Both the position numbers and the translations under genes were made by a program. This document shows positions 44,401 to 56,400 of a stretch of 64,000 nucleotides of DNA, one piece after another. Under the pieces are notes generated by a model. That model was not told the DNA's origin, ran no database searches, and saw only the letters and a program-made list of their open reading frames with translations. How positions within the stretch are numbered: the first letter of the stretch is position 1; each line of letters opens with the position of its first letter. This DNA is from Euglena gracilis (Eukaryota; Euglenida; Euglenophyceae; Euglenales). Location: contig CP154956.1 in the NCBI GenBank assembly GCA_039621445.1, positions 10,725,443-10,789,442 of the forward strand, written 5' to 3'.

Positions 44401-47400
44401 TGCTTCTGGCTGCTTTTTGGGCAGTTTTCAGGATTTTTGGGGGCCATTTTGGCCACATCCATGCCACCTTTGGTCACTTTTTTTTGCCATTTTGGGGCAT
44501 TTTTGACTGCACACTTATACATCCATACGTATGCATATACGGCAGCAACATTTTTTCTTGCCCCCCGGGGGCTAAATAAAATCTCCAGGGGGGTCAAAAA
44601 TTTTGTGTGTTATTGATGGAGAGAGTTAGGTTAGGAGTTGGGGTAACTTTAGGCCTAACTTGTGCACCTAAAACCAATCTATAACTAGGTTTAAAATTAA
44701 CTCCTAACCCAAACCCTAACCCTATTCCATCAATAATCTGGAACTTTTCGACGACCACTGGATATTTCACTTGCCCCCCCCCCCAGGCGGCTGGGGGGGA
44801 ATAAAATCTTGCTGCCGCATGTACATTTGTACATGTATGCATATATATTCACACACACACACATATATATATATATACTTTCTCTTTACTTTCTCCTTTT
44901 TCCTCACTTTCCTTTCTCATTTTCCCTGATTTTATTTACTTGTTTCTTTACACAAAATAACAAAAATGTGGTGTTCTTGGATACTCAAAGAAAAGAAACG
45001 GAACACAACGACTGGGGGCAGACCCCAATCGCCTTGAAGACGACAAACACCCGGGGGGGGGGGGCAGTCCGGCCGCACACTTCGCACGGAGTAGAAGATG
45101 GAGCCCCACGTGATGGCGTTCACGCCGTAGGGCAACGCCCACTTCCACGTGGCGTACTGCGGGTACAGGCGGGCGTTCAGGTCCTTCTTCTGCGCGTCCA
45201 GCTTCTGCGGGGACGAGGCACAGCGTTGCAACGCAGACCCGAGAAAGGCGCTGAAAATTATTGTTTGAGGCGGGGCAGAACCAGAACGCAAGTTTTTTGG
45301 GAAGTTTTTGTAAGACAGTTTGCAGGCGGATCTCCGCGGACATGAATGCATGAAACGTTAGAAAGTTTCATGCACAGCCAAGAATGGGTGGGCATGTTAC
45401 ATTTGATTTTGTTTGGTGGATGGTGCCACAAGATGGGGTGTGCTTCGAATCCCTGCTTCTGGCGGTCATCTCATCATGCACTCATGGAGGGAGGGCTCAT
45501 TGCTTTTCAAATTTATCAGTTTTATCGGACTCATCGACGTTCTTTATTTTGGTGACAAGACTCTACTGCATGATGCCCATCAGACATTGGCAATCCCAAA
45601 TCCTAAATAATGTTCAGTGTTATGTAAAAACAATGATTATATGAAATTATCGTTAGAATTAAACAAAGCAAGGAGGGTCAAGGCAAGCACAATATTCAAG
45701 AAACTAACTTTGGGTTTCGAAGTTCCAATGGGGGGAAACACTGGGGTGCCAATCGTCGGGGGGGGGGGGGGTGGCAATTTCCTGAGAGGGAATTCCTGGT
45801 GAGGGCCGGTCCTAACAAATAAACCAATCTGCCCCAGAAGCCTCCACCGCGCAGGCAGTGCGTGCAAACGAAGCACGCAGCACACGGCCAGGTTTTGCAC
45901 GTTGGCACACCGTGCGCAGCGCCGCATTCTCCTTCGTGTTGGCCTTCAGGGCCGCCAGCCGCTTGTTGACCTCCACCACCTCCGGCTCGCTTTCCTGTGG
46001 TGGACCGCGGCGGGACGGGAGGGCGGGGCAGAATTTGATGTGGGGGCAGGTGTTTTTTTTTAAGACCGGGGGAGGGGGGTCCCCCTACCCACCCACCCCC
46101 TGGTGGTGGGGGGCGGGGGGGTTCCCGGGGGACCCACTAACTTTCCCCCGAAACTGACCAAAAAATGACGAAAAATGCTAAAATAGCACCTTTTTCAAAA
46201 AATTTCGGCGCCTTCGGCGCCGAAAATCATATCCCACTCCTCCCTGGGAAAACCCCCAGCCCCCGGGGGGGGGGGGGGGGGTCGGCCGGACCCACCCACC
46301 CTACTCCCCCCCGGGGAGTCCAAAACTAAAAAAACCTCTCGTTGGGGGGTCTGGGCCTGTACCGTGGTGTGGTCTGGGTGACCAAAATTCGGCCCTGTGA
46401 AAAGCGAAGCGCCGGGCCGAAATTTTTTGCACCCCAAAGTCGGCCAAAAGTGCCGTTTTGGGGCACTTTTTGGCAAAAAAAAAAATGCGAAAAGTGCCCA
46501 AAATCTTCGGCGCAAAGCGCCAAAAGGAAAAAACTTGACCTTTTTGGGGGGTTTCAGGTGCCCCCCCTCAGGGTCGGTCCAGACCCCCCTTGGCAGGTGG
46601 GGGGGGGGGGGTTCAGACCCCCCCTCCGGTCCTCCGAAATACATCAACTGGTTTCGCACACTGGACTCATCCCATTGCAATCGGGTTGCCTTCGTCACCA
46701 CACAGCATGCAGATCCATCGACCCCCCCCAGAACCGAGTATGTTTGCCTCTAGACTCCCTCTTCCCCCCTACAGCCAGTGCCCCAGCCTGGAGTCCATAA
46801 GCTCCTCCCTCCATGGTACTGTCATCACTGCATCGCCACGGTGGTCGGCACCGGCTAGCATTTTTTGTGGAAGTGAAGAGGTGAAGTCATCAAAAGGCTG
46901 CACCAGCTCCGAAAATAAACAGGGGAGGACCAGAGTCTGACCGGCTGGGAGCTGGACCTGGCGAGTACCCCAAAAATGCCCAAAAAAATCCCAGCTCCAG
47001 CTGAGTTGGCATTTTTCAGCCAAAGTTTGGGGGTGAAAACCCCCCAAAACGACCCAAAAATGCCAACTTTGGCCATTTTTGACCCTCTTTTCAAATATTT
47101 TCGGGCCAGCCTGGCATAGCTGGACTGGCCTGAATTTTATTTCAGTGCACCGCCTAGGGATTTGGGGGGGGGGCAGGCACTCCAAGGCACCCAGACCGGG
47201 GGAGGGGGTAGGATACATGGCCGCAAATCCTCGGCACTTGGCACTTGGCCAAGGAACTCCAAACAAAGGAACCCCAACCAGGGTTCGATACAAGGAGGGT
47301 GTACGGGATTCAGGTGGGGGGTGTCTCCCCCCCCCCTGGACCAAAGTGGTCCGACCCCCCCACCCCACCTGCCCTTATAACGACCTCCACAGGGGGGGGG

Positions 47401-50400
47401 GGGCACTTTTCCAAGGCCCAAATCCACCCCCCACAACCCCCCAGCTTATGTGGTGAGTGGCCAGGGACCCCTTGCACCAGTGCTCAATTGCTGCTCTGCC
47501 TGGCCGGGTGAGTAACTGTGGTGTAATTCCAGCGCTGTGGGGACATACGCTCACCTTGTGTGGTTGGTGTGGTTCCCGTGGGAAGGAGGCAAGAGCAGCA
47601 CTGCAACGCAAGGGTGTAGACCCACCCATGGGAACCACACCAACCTCACAAGGTGAGAGCATGTCCCCACAGCGCTGGAATTACACCCGAGTTACTCACC
47701 CGGCCAGGCAGAGCAACAATTGAACACTGGTGTAAGGGGTCCCTGGCCACTCACCACACAAACTGGTCCACAAGCGCAGTTAGCGCTGGCCATGAACAGA
47801 CAAGGAGCCTTAGTGCAACTAAGGGGGTGGGGGTCGGCCACTCTGATATCCAAAGAAAAATTGACCACAAACGTGAACCACAAACAAACAAAAAAAGGCA
47901 AAAGAATTTGCGGCGCCTTTGGCGCCGGGTAACTTTAGTGGTTTTTTGCCGACCCCCCCCCCTGGAGGGGAGGGGAGACGGGCCAAAAACCAGTCAGGCA
48001 CTCTGAAAAAAACAGTCACCCACCCTGGAGGGGGGGGGGTAACTAAGTGATTGCATGGGCCCAAGCCCAGTTCAAACTGGGTACCAAAAAAATACAAAAT
48101 ATCCCCTCCCACCATCGATGAATTTCAATTATTTTCCTTCCGCCTGAAGAAAACGTGGAAAGTTACAGGTTTTTTGCCGTCGGATCGACAGAAAGGGCAA
48201 AAAAAAAGTCCAAAAAAAGAATGGGCAAATATGGTTGAAAATGGCTGCCAGGTCAAAATTTGGGCAAAAAATTAATCATCCGCCCGTAATTTGCAGACTT
48301 TTTTTTGGTGCATGGCTGTCCAGGGTTGGAAAAAGGTTGCTCACCGGCTGGAGCCCCTCCCCCCTTGTGCTTGTTGGGGTCCACCAGGGTCGGACCCCCC
48401 TCGGACGTCGAAACATTCAGGGGCCCCCGGGAAATTTCCGGTCCTGTGGCCCGGCAAAGGGCTGGACACCAGACCCCAATCCCCCCCATCAACTTGGCCC
48501 CCCCAGGACCCCCAAGACCAGCACCCCCACTACCAATACCAAGGGGCTTCCCATGGATCCCCAGGTGCTCCAGCGATGCTCTGAACCGATACTGATACAT
48601 ACCGATACCGATACCGATACCGATACCGATACCGATACCGATACCGATACCGATACCGATACCGATACCGATACCGATACCGATACCGATACCGATACCG
48701 ATACCGATACCGATACCGATACTGTTACAGTGATGCCAGTACCGATACCGATACCAATACCGATACCGATACCGATAAAGTGATTCCAGAACCCCATCCC
48801 CCCAACTCCCAACCCCAGGGTGCGACCTCTCAATGGCACGCGCTGGAGTGGGGCTGAGTTTCTGAAAGCAGCTCGCCCGAGGATTTTTTTAAAAAATTAT
48901 TTTTAAAATTTACGATTTTTCAAAATTGGTGGCCCGGGGGAGGATGGGTGGATGGATCCCGGACAGATCCCAACCCACACCCACGGGTGGGGTTCCGGCA
49001 CAATGAGTATCCTGGAGGGGGCTTTCCGACGCTTTTTTGGTCCGAAGAACTTTTAAAGAGTTTGGGCCCCAAAGAAAATGCTGCCCAACAGTGGATCCTT
49101 TTTTACTCGAGCCAGTCTCCTGCCCCCTGTACAGCCCCCAGGGCTGTACAGGAAGGCCTTGTGGGGGGGGGTCAACCAGGTTTTGAATAGTGCTGAGCTC
49201 TTTATAAGCGCGCCCCCACCCCTTCATTGACCCCGGCCCGGCGGCGGCCCGGCGGCCCAGCGGCCCGGCCGGCGGCCCGGCGCCCCGGCGGCCCGGCGGT
49301 CCGGCCGGCGGCCCGGCGGCCCGGCGGTCCGACCGGTGGCCCGGCGGTCCGGTCGGCGGCCCGGCGGCCCGGCGGTCCGGCCGGCGGCCCGGCGGTCGGC
49401 CGGCGGCCCGGCGGCCCGGCGGTCCGGCAGGCGGCCCGGCCGGCAGCCCGGCGGCCCGGCGGCCCGGCGGCCCGAAAAACGCTCGTTTTCGGATCAAAGC
49501 AGTTTTTCTGGGTCCGGGAGGCCAAAAAACATCGTTTCGGGCAAAGAAAATTTTTTGATTTTTTTCGACTTTTTTGACCCGGTTTTGACCCGAAGTCAAT
49601 GGGTCGGCGGCCCAAAACGGGGCGCTGGCGGATCGAAAAACGCTCGTTTTCGGCTCAAAAACAGTTTTTCCGGGTGCGGGAGGCCAAAAAACATCGTTTC
49701 GGGCAAAAAAATTTTTCGATTTTTTTCGACTTTTTCGACCCGGTTTTGAAGTCAATGGGTCGGCGGCCCAAAACGGGGCGCTGGCGGGTCGAAAAAAGCT
49801 CGTTTTCAGGGCTCTAAAAAATATTATTTTTCTGTGTCCGGGGGGCCAAAAAACCATCGTTCTTTTTTGGTTTGTTTGTTGTGTTTTTTTTTTTTTTTGT
49901 TTTTTTTTTGGTCAAAAAAAAATTTTTCTTCGATTTTTTTCGACTTTTTCGACCCGGTTTTGACCCAAAGTCAATGGGTCGGCGGCCCAAAACGGGGCGC
50001 TGGCGGGTCGAAAAACGCTCGTTTTCGGCTCAAAAACAGTTTTTCCGGGTCCGGGAGGCCAAAAAACATCGTTTCGGGCAAAAAAATTTTTTTCGATTTT
50101 TTTCGACTTTTTCGACCCGGTTTTGACCCAAAGTCAATGGGTCGGCGGCCCAAAACGGGGCGCTGGCGGGTCGAAAAACGCTCGTTTTCGGCTCAAAAAC
50201 AGTTTTTCCGGGTCCGGGAGGCCAAAAAACATCGTTTCGGGCAAAAAAATTTTTTCGATTTTTTTCGACTTTTTCGACCCGGTTTTGACCCAAAGTCAAT
50301 GGGTCGGCGGCCCAAAACGGGGCGCTGGCGGGTCGAAAAAACGCTCGTTTTCTCCGGCCCAAAAACAGTTTTCTTTTTTTTTGTTCAAAAACGTTTTTTC

Positions 50401-53400
50401 CGGGTCCGGGAGGCCAAAAAACATCGTTTCGGGCAAAAAAAATTTTTTTCGATTTTTTTCGACTTTTTCGACCCGGTTTTGACCCAAAGTCAATGGGTCG
50501 GCGGCCCAAAACGGGGCGCTGGCGGGTCGAAAAACGCTCGTTTTCGGCTCAAAAACAGTTTTTCCGGGTCCGGGAGGCCAAAAAACATCGTTTCGGGCAA
50601 AAAAATTTTTTGATTTTTTTCGACTTTTTCGACCCGGTTTTGACCCAAAGTCAATGGGTCGGCGGCCCAAAACGGGGCGCTGGCGGGTCGAAAAACGCTC
50701 GTTTTCGGCTCAAAAACAGTTTTTCCGGGTCCGGGAGGCCAAAAAACATCGTTTCGGGCAAAAAAAAATTTTTTGATTTTTTTCGACTTTTTCGACCCGG
50801 TTTTGACCCAAAGTCAATGGGTCGGCGGCCCAAAACGGGGCGCTGGCGGGTCGAAAAACGCTCGTTTTCGGCTCAAAAACAGTTTTTCCGGGTCCGGGAG
50901 GCCAAAAAACATCGTTTCGGGCAAAAAAATTTTTTTCGATTTTTTTCGACTTTTTCGACCCGGTTTTGACCCAAAGTCAATGGGTCGGCGGCCCAAAACG
51001 GGGCGCTGGCGGGTCGAAAAACGCTCGTTTTCGGCTCAAAAACAGTTTTTCCGGGTCCGGGAGGCCAAAAAACATCGTTTCGGGCAAAAAAAAAATTTTT
51101 TCGATTTTTTTTCGACTTTTTCGACCCGGTTTTGACCCAAAGTCAATGGGTCGGCGGCCCAAAACGGGGCGCTGGCGGGTCGAAAAACGCTCGTTTTCGG
51201 CTCAAAAACAGTTTTTCCGGGTCCGGGAGGCCAAAAAAACATCGTTTCGGGCAAAAAATTTTTTCGATTTTTTTCGACTTTTTCGACCCGGTTTTGACCC
51301 AAAGTCAATGGGTCGGCGGCCCAAAACGGGGCGCTGGCGGGTCGAAAAACGCTCGTTTTCGGCTCAAAAACAGTTTTTCCGGGTCCGGGAGGCCAAAAAA
51401 CATCGTTTCGGGCAAAAAAAATTTTTCGATTTTTTTCGACTTTTTCGACCCGGTTTTGACCCAAAGTCAATGGGTCGGCGGCCCAAAACGGGGCGCTGGC
51501 GGGTCGAAAAACGCTCGTTTTCGGCTCAAAAACAGTTTTTCCGGGTCCGGGAGGCCAAAAAACATCGTTTCGGGCAAAAAAAAAATTTTTTCGATTTTTT
51601 TCGACTTTTTCGACCCGGTTTTGACCCAAAGTCAATGGGTCGGCGGCCCAAAACGGGGCGCTGGCGGGTCGAAAAACGCTCGTTTTCGGCTCAAAAACAG
51701 TTTTTCCGGGTCCGGGAGGCCAAAAAACATCGTTTCGGGCAAAAAAAATTTTTTCGATTTTTTTCGACTTTTTCGACCCGGTTTTGACCCAAAGTCAATG
51801 GGTCGGCGGCCCAAAACGGGGCGCTGGCGGGTCGAAAAACGCTCGTTTTCGGCTCAAAAACAGTTTTTCCGGGTCCGGGAGGCCAAAAAAAACATCGTTT
51901 CGGGCAAAAAAAAAATTTCGATTTTTTTCGACTTTATTTGACCCGGTTTTGACCCAAAGTGAATGGGTCGGCGGCCCAAAACGGGGCGCTGGCGGGTCGA
52001 AAAACGCTCGTTTTCGGCTCAAAAACAGTTTTTCCGGGTCCGGGAGGCCAAAAAACATCGTTTCGGAAAAAAAAAAATTTTTCGATTTTTTTCGACTTTT
52101 TCGACCCGGTTTTGACCCAAAGTCAATGGGTCGGCGGCCCAAAACGGGGCGCTGGCGGGTCGAAAAACGCTCGTTTTCGGCTCAAAAACAGTTTTTCCGG
52201 GTCCGGGAGGCCAAAAAACATCGTTTCGGGCAAAAAAAAATTTTTCGATTTTTTTCGACTTTTTCGACCCGGTTTTGACCCAAAGTCAATGGGTCGGCGG
52301 CCCAAAACGGGGCGCTGGCGGGTCGAAAAACGCTCGTTTTCGGCTCAAAAACAGTTTTTCCGGGTCCGGGAGGCCAAAAAACATCGTTTCGGGCAAAAAA
52401 ATTTTTTCGATTTTTTTCGACTTTTTCGACCCGGTTTTGACCCAAAGTCAATGGGTCGGCGGCCCAAAACGGGGCGCTGGCGGGTCGAAAAACGCTCGTT
52501 TTCGGCTCAAAAACAGTTTTTCCGGGTCCGGGAGGCCAAAAAAACATCGTTTCGGGCAAAAAAAAAATTTCGATTTTTTTCGACTTTTTTTGACCCGGTT
52601 TTGACCCACAGTGAATGGGTCGGCGGCCCAAAACGGGGCGCTGGCGGGTCGAAAAACGCTCGTTTTCGGCTCAAAAACAGTTTTTCCGGGTCCGGGAGGC
52701 CAAAAAACATCGTTTCGGGCAAAAAAAAAATTTTTGATTTTTTTCGACTTTTTCGACCCGGTTTTGACCCAAAGTCAATGGGTCGGCGGCCCAAAACGGG
52801 GCGCTGGCGGGTCGAAAAACGCTCGTTTTCGGCTCAAAAACAGTTTTTCCGGGTCCGGGAGGCCAAAAAACATCGTTTCGGGCAAAAAAATTTTTTTCGA
52901 TTTTTTTCGACTTTTTCGACCCGGTTTTGACCCAAAGTCAATGGGTCGGCGGCCCAAAACGGGGCGCTGGCGGGTCGAAAAACGCTCGTTTTCGGCTCAA
53001 AAACAGTTTTTCCGGGTCCGGGAGGCCAAAAAACATCGTTTCGGGCAAAAAAAAATTTTTTTGATTTTTTCGCCTTTTTCGACCCGGTTTTGACCCAAAG
53101 TCAATGGGTCGGTGGCCCAAAACGGGGCGCTGGCGGGTCGAAAAAACGCTCGTTTTCGGCTCAAAAACAGTTTTTCCGGGTCCGGGAGGCCAAAAAACAT
53201 CGTTTCGGGCAAAAAAAATTTTTGATTTTTTTCGACTTTTTCGACCCGGTTTTGACCCAAAGTCAATGGGTCGGCGGCCCAAAACGGGGCGCTGGCGGGT
53301 CGAAAAACGCTCGTTTTCGGCTCAAAAACAGTTTTTCCGGGTCCGGGAGGCCAAAAAACATCGTTTCGGGAAAAAAAAAAAATTTTTCGATTTTTTTCGA

Positions 53401-56400
53401 CTTTTTCGACCCGGTTTTGACCCAAAGTCAATGGGTCGGCGGCCCAAAACGGGGCGCTGGCGGGTCGAAAAAACGCTCGTTTTCGGCTCAAAAACAGTTT
53501 TTCCGGGTCCGGGAGGCCAAAAAACATCGTTTCGGGCAAAAAAAATTTTTTCGATTTTTTTCGACTTTTTCGACCCGGTTTTGACCCAAAGTCAATGGGT
53601 CGGCGGCCCAAAACGGGGCGCTGGCGGGTCGAAAAACGCTCGTTTTCGGCTCAAAAACAGTTTTTCCGGGTCCGGGAGGCCAAAAAACATCGTTTCGGGC
53701 AAAAAAAAATTTTTCGATTTTTTTTCGACTTTTTCGACCCGGTTTTGACCCAAAGTCAATGGGTCGGCGGTCCAAAACGGGACGCTGGCGGGTCGAAAAA
53801 ACGCTCGTTTTCGGCTCAAAAACAGTTTTTCCGGGTCCGGGAGGCCAAAAAACATCGTTTCGGGCAAAAAAATTTTTTCGATTTTTTTTCGACTTTTTCG
53901 ACCCGGTTTTGACCCAAAGTCAATGGGTCGGCGGCCCAAAACGGGGCGCTGGCGGGTCGAAAAACGCTCGTTTTCGGCTCAAAAACAGTTTTTCCGGGTC
54001 CGGGAGGCCAAAAAACATCGTTTCGGGCAAAAAAATTTTTCGATTTTTTTCGACTTTTTCGACCCGGTTTTGACCAAAAGCCAACGGGTCGGCGCTCCAA
54101 CACGGGGCGCTTGGGGGTCAAAAAACGCTCGGTTTCGGATCAAAACAGTTTTTTTTTTTTCTTCCTTTTCCCGGTTCCGGAAGGCAAAAAAACATCGTTT
54201 CGGTAAAAAAAAAATTTTCGATTTTTTTCGACTTTTTCGACCCGGTTTTGACCCAAAGTCAATGGGTCGGCGGCCCAAAACGGGGCGCTGGCGGGTCGAA
54301 AAACGCTCGTTTTCGGCTCAAAAACAGTTTTTCCGGGTCCGGGAGGCCAAAAAAACATCTTTTCGGGAAAAAAAAAAATTTCGATTTTTTTCGACTTTTT
54401 TTGACCCGGTTTTGACCCACAGTCAATGGGTCGGCGGCCCAAAACGGGGCGCTGGCGGGTCGAAAAACGCTCGTTTTCGGCTCAAAAACAGTTTTTCCGG
54501 GTCCGGGAGGCCAAAAAACATCGTTTCGGGCAAAAAAAAATTTTTCGATTTTTTTCGACTTTTTCGACCCGGTTTTGACCCAAAGTCAATGGGTCGGCGG
54601 CCCAAAACGGGGCGCTGGCGGGTCGAAAAACGCTCGTTTTCGGCTCAAAAAACAGTTTTTCCGGGTCCGGGAGGCCAAAAAACATCGTTTCGGGCAAAAA
54701 AAATTTTTTTCGATTTTTTTCGACTTTTTCGACCCGGTTTTGACCCAAAGTCAATGGGTCGGCGGCCCAAAACGGGGCGCTGGCGGGTCGAAAAACGCTC
54801 GTTTTCGGCTCAAAAACAGTTTTTCCGGGTCCGGGAGGCCAAAAAACATCGTTTCGGGCAAAAAAATTTTTTCGATTTTTTTCGACTTTTTCGACCCGGT
54901 TTGGACCCAAAGTCAATGGGTCGGCGGCCCAAAACGGGGCGCTGGCGGGTCGAAAAACGCTCGTTTTCGGCTCAAAAACAGTTTTTCCGGGTCCGGGAGG
55001 CCAAAAAACATCGTTTCGGGCAAAAAAAATTTTTTCGATTTTTTTCGACTTTTTCGACCCGGTTTTGACCCAAAGTCAATGGGTCGGCGGCCCAAAACGG
55101 GGCGCTGGCGGGTCGAAAAACGCTCGTTTTCGGCTCAAAAACAGTTTTTCCGGGTCCGGGAGGCCAAAAAACATCGTAAAAAAAAAAAAAAATTTTTTCG
55201 ATTTTTTTCGACTTTTTCGACCCGGTTTTGACCCAAAGTCAATGGGTCGGCGGCCCAAAACGGGGCGCTGGCGGGTCGAAAAACGCTCGTTTTCGGCTCA
55301 AAAACAGTTTTTCCGGGTCCGGGAGGCCAAAAAAACATCGTTTCGGGCAAAAAAAATTTTTTCGATTTTTTTCGACTTTTTCGACCCGGTTTTGACCCAA
55401 AGTCAATGGGTCGGCGGCCCAAAACGGGGCGCTGGCGGGTCGAAAAACGCTCGTTTTCGGCTCAAAAACAGTTTTTCCGGGTCCGGGAGGCCAAAAAAAC
55501 ATCGTTTCGGGCAAAAAAACTTTTTTCGATTTTTTTCGACTTTTTCGACCCGGTTTTGACCCAAAGTCAATGGGTCGGCGGCCCAAAACGGGGCGCTGGC
55601 GGGTCGAAAAACGCTCGTTTTCGGCTCAAAAACAGTTTTTCCGGGTCCGGGAGGCCAAAAACATCGTTTCGGGCAAAAAAAATTTTTTCGATTTTTTTCG
55701 ACTTTTTCGACCCGGTTTTGACCCAAAGTCAATGGGTCGGCGGCCCAAAACGGGGCGCTGGCGGGTCGAAAAACGCTCGTTTTCGGCTCAAAAAACAGTT
55801 TTTCCGGGTCCGGGAGGCCAAAAAACATCGTTTCGGGCAAAAAAAAATTTTTCGATTTTTTTCGACTTTTTCGACCCGGTTTTGACCCAAAGTCAATGGG
55901 TCGGCGGCCCAAAACGGGGCGCTGGCGGGTCGAAAAACGCTCGTTTTCGGCTCAAAAACAGTTTTTCCGGGTCCGGGAGGCCAAAAAAACATCGTTTCGG
56001 GCAAAAAAAATTTTTCGATTTTTTTCGACTTTTTCGACCCGGTTTTGACCCAAAGTCAATGGGTCGGCGGCCCAAAACGGGGCGCTGGCGGGTCGAAAAA
56101 CGCTCGTTTTCGGCTCAAAAACAGTTTTTCCGGGTCCGGGAGGCCAAAAAACATCGTTTCGGGCAAAAAAAAATTTTTTCGATTTTTTTCGACTTTTTCG
56201 ACCCGGTTTTGACCCAAAGTCAATGGGTCGGCGGCCCAAAACGGGGCGCTGGCGGGTCGAAAAACGCTCGTTTTCGGCTCAAAAACAGTTTTTCCGGGTC
56301 CGGGAGGCCAAAAAAACATCGTTTCGGGCAAAAAAAAAATTTCGATTTTTTTCGACTTTTTTTGACCCGGTTTTGACCCAAAGTCAATGGGTCGGCGGCC

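Noticed and set aside
44636-44735. Telomere-like CCCTAACCC words
   Set aside because: Only a few copies within a short hairpin, interrupted by other sequence; no tandem array and genes lie on both sides.
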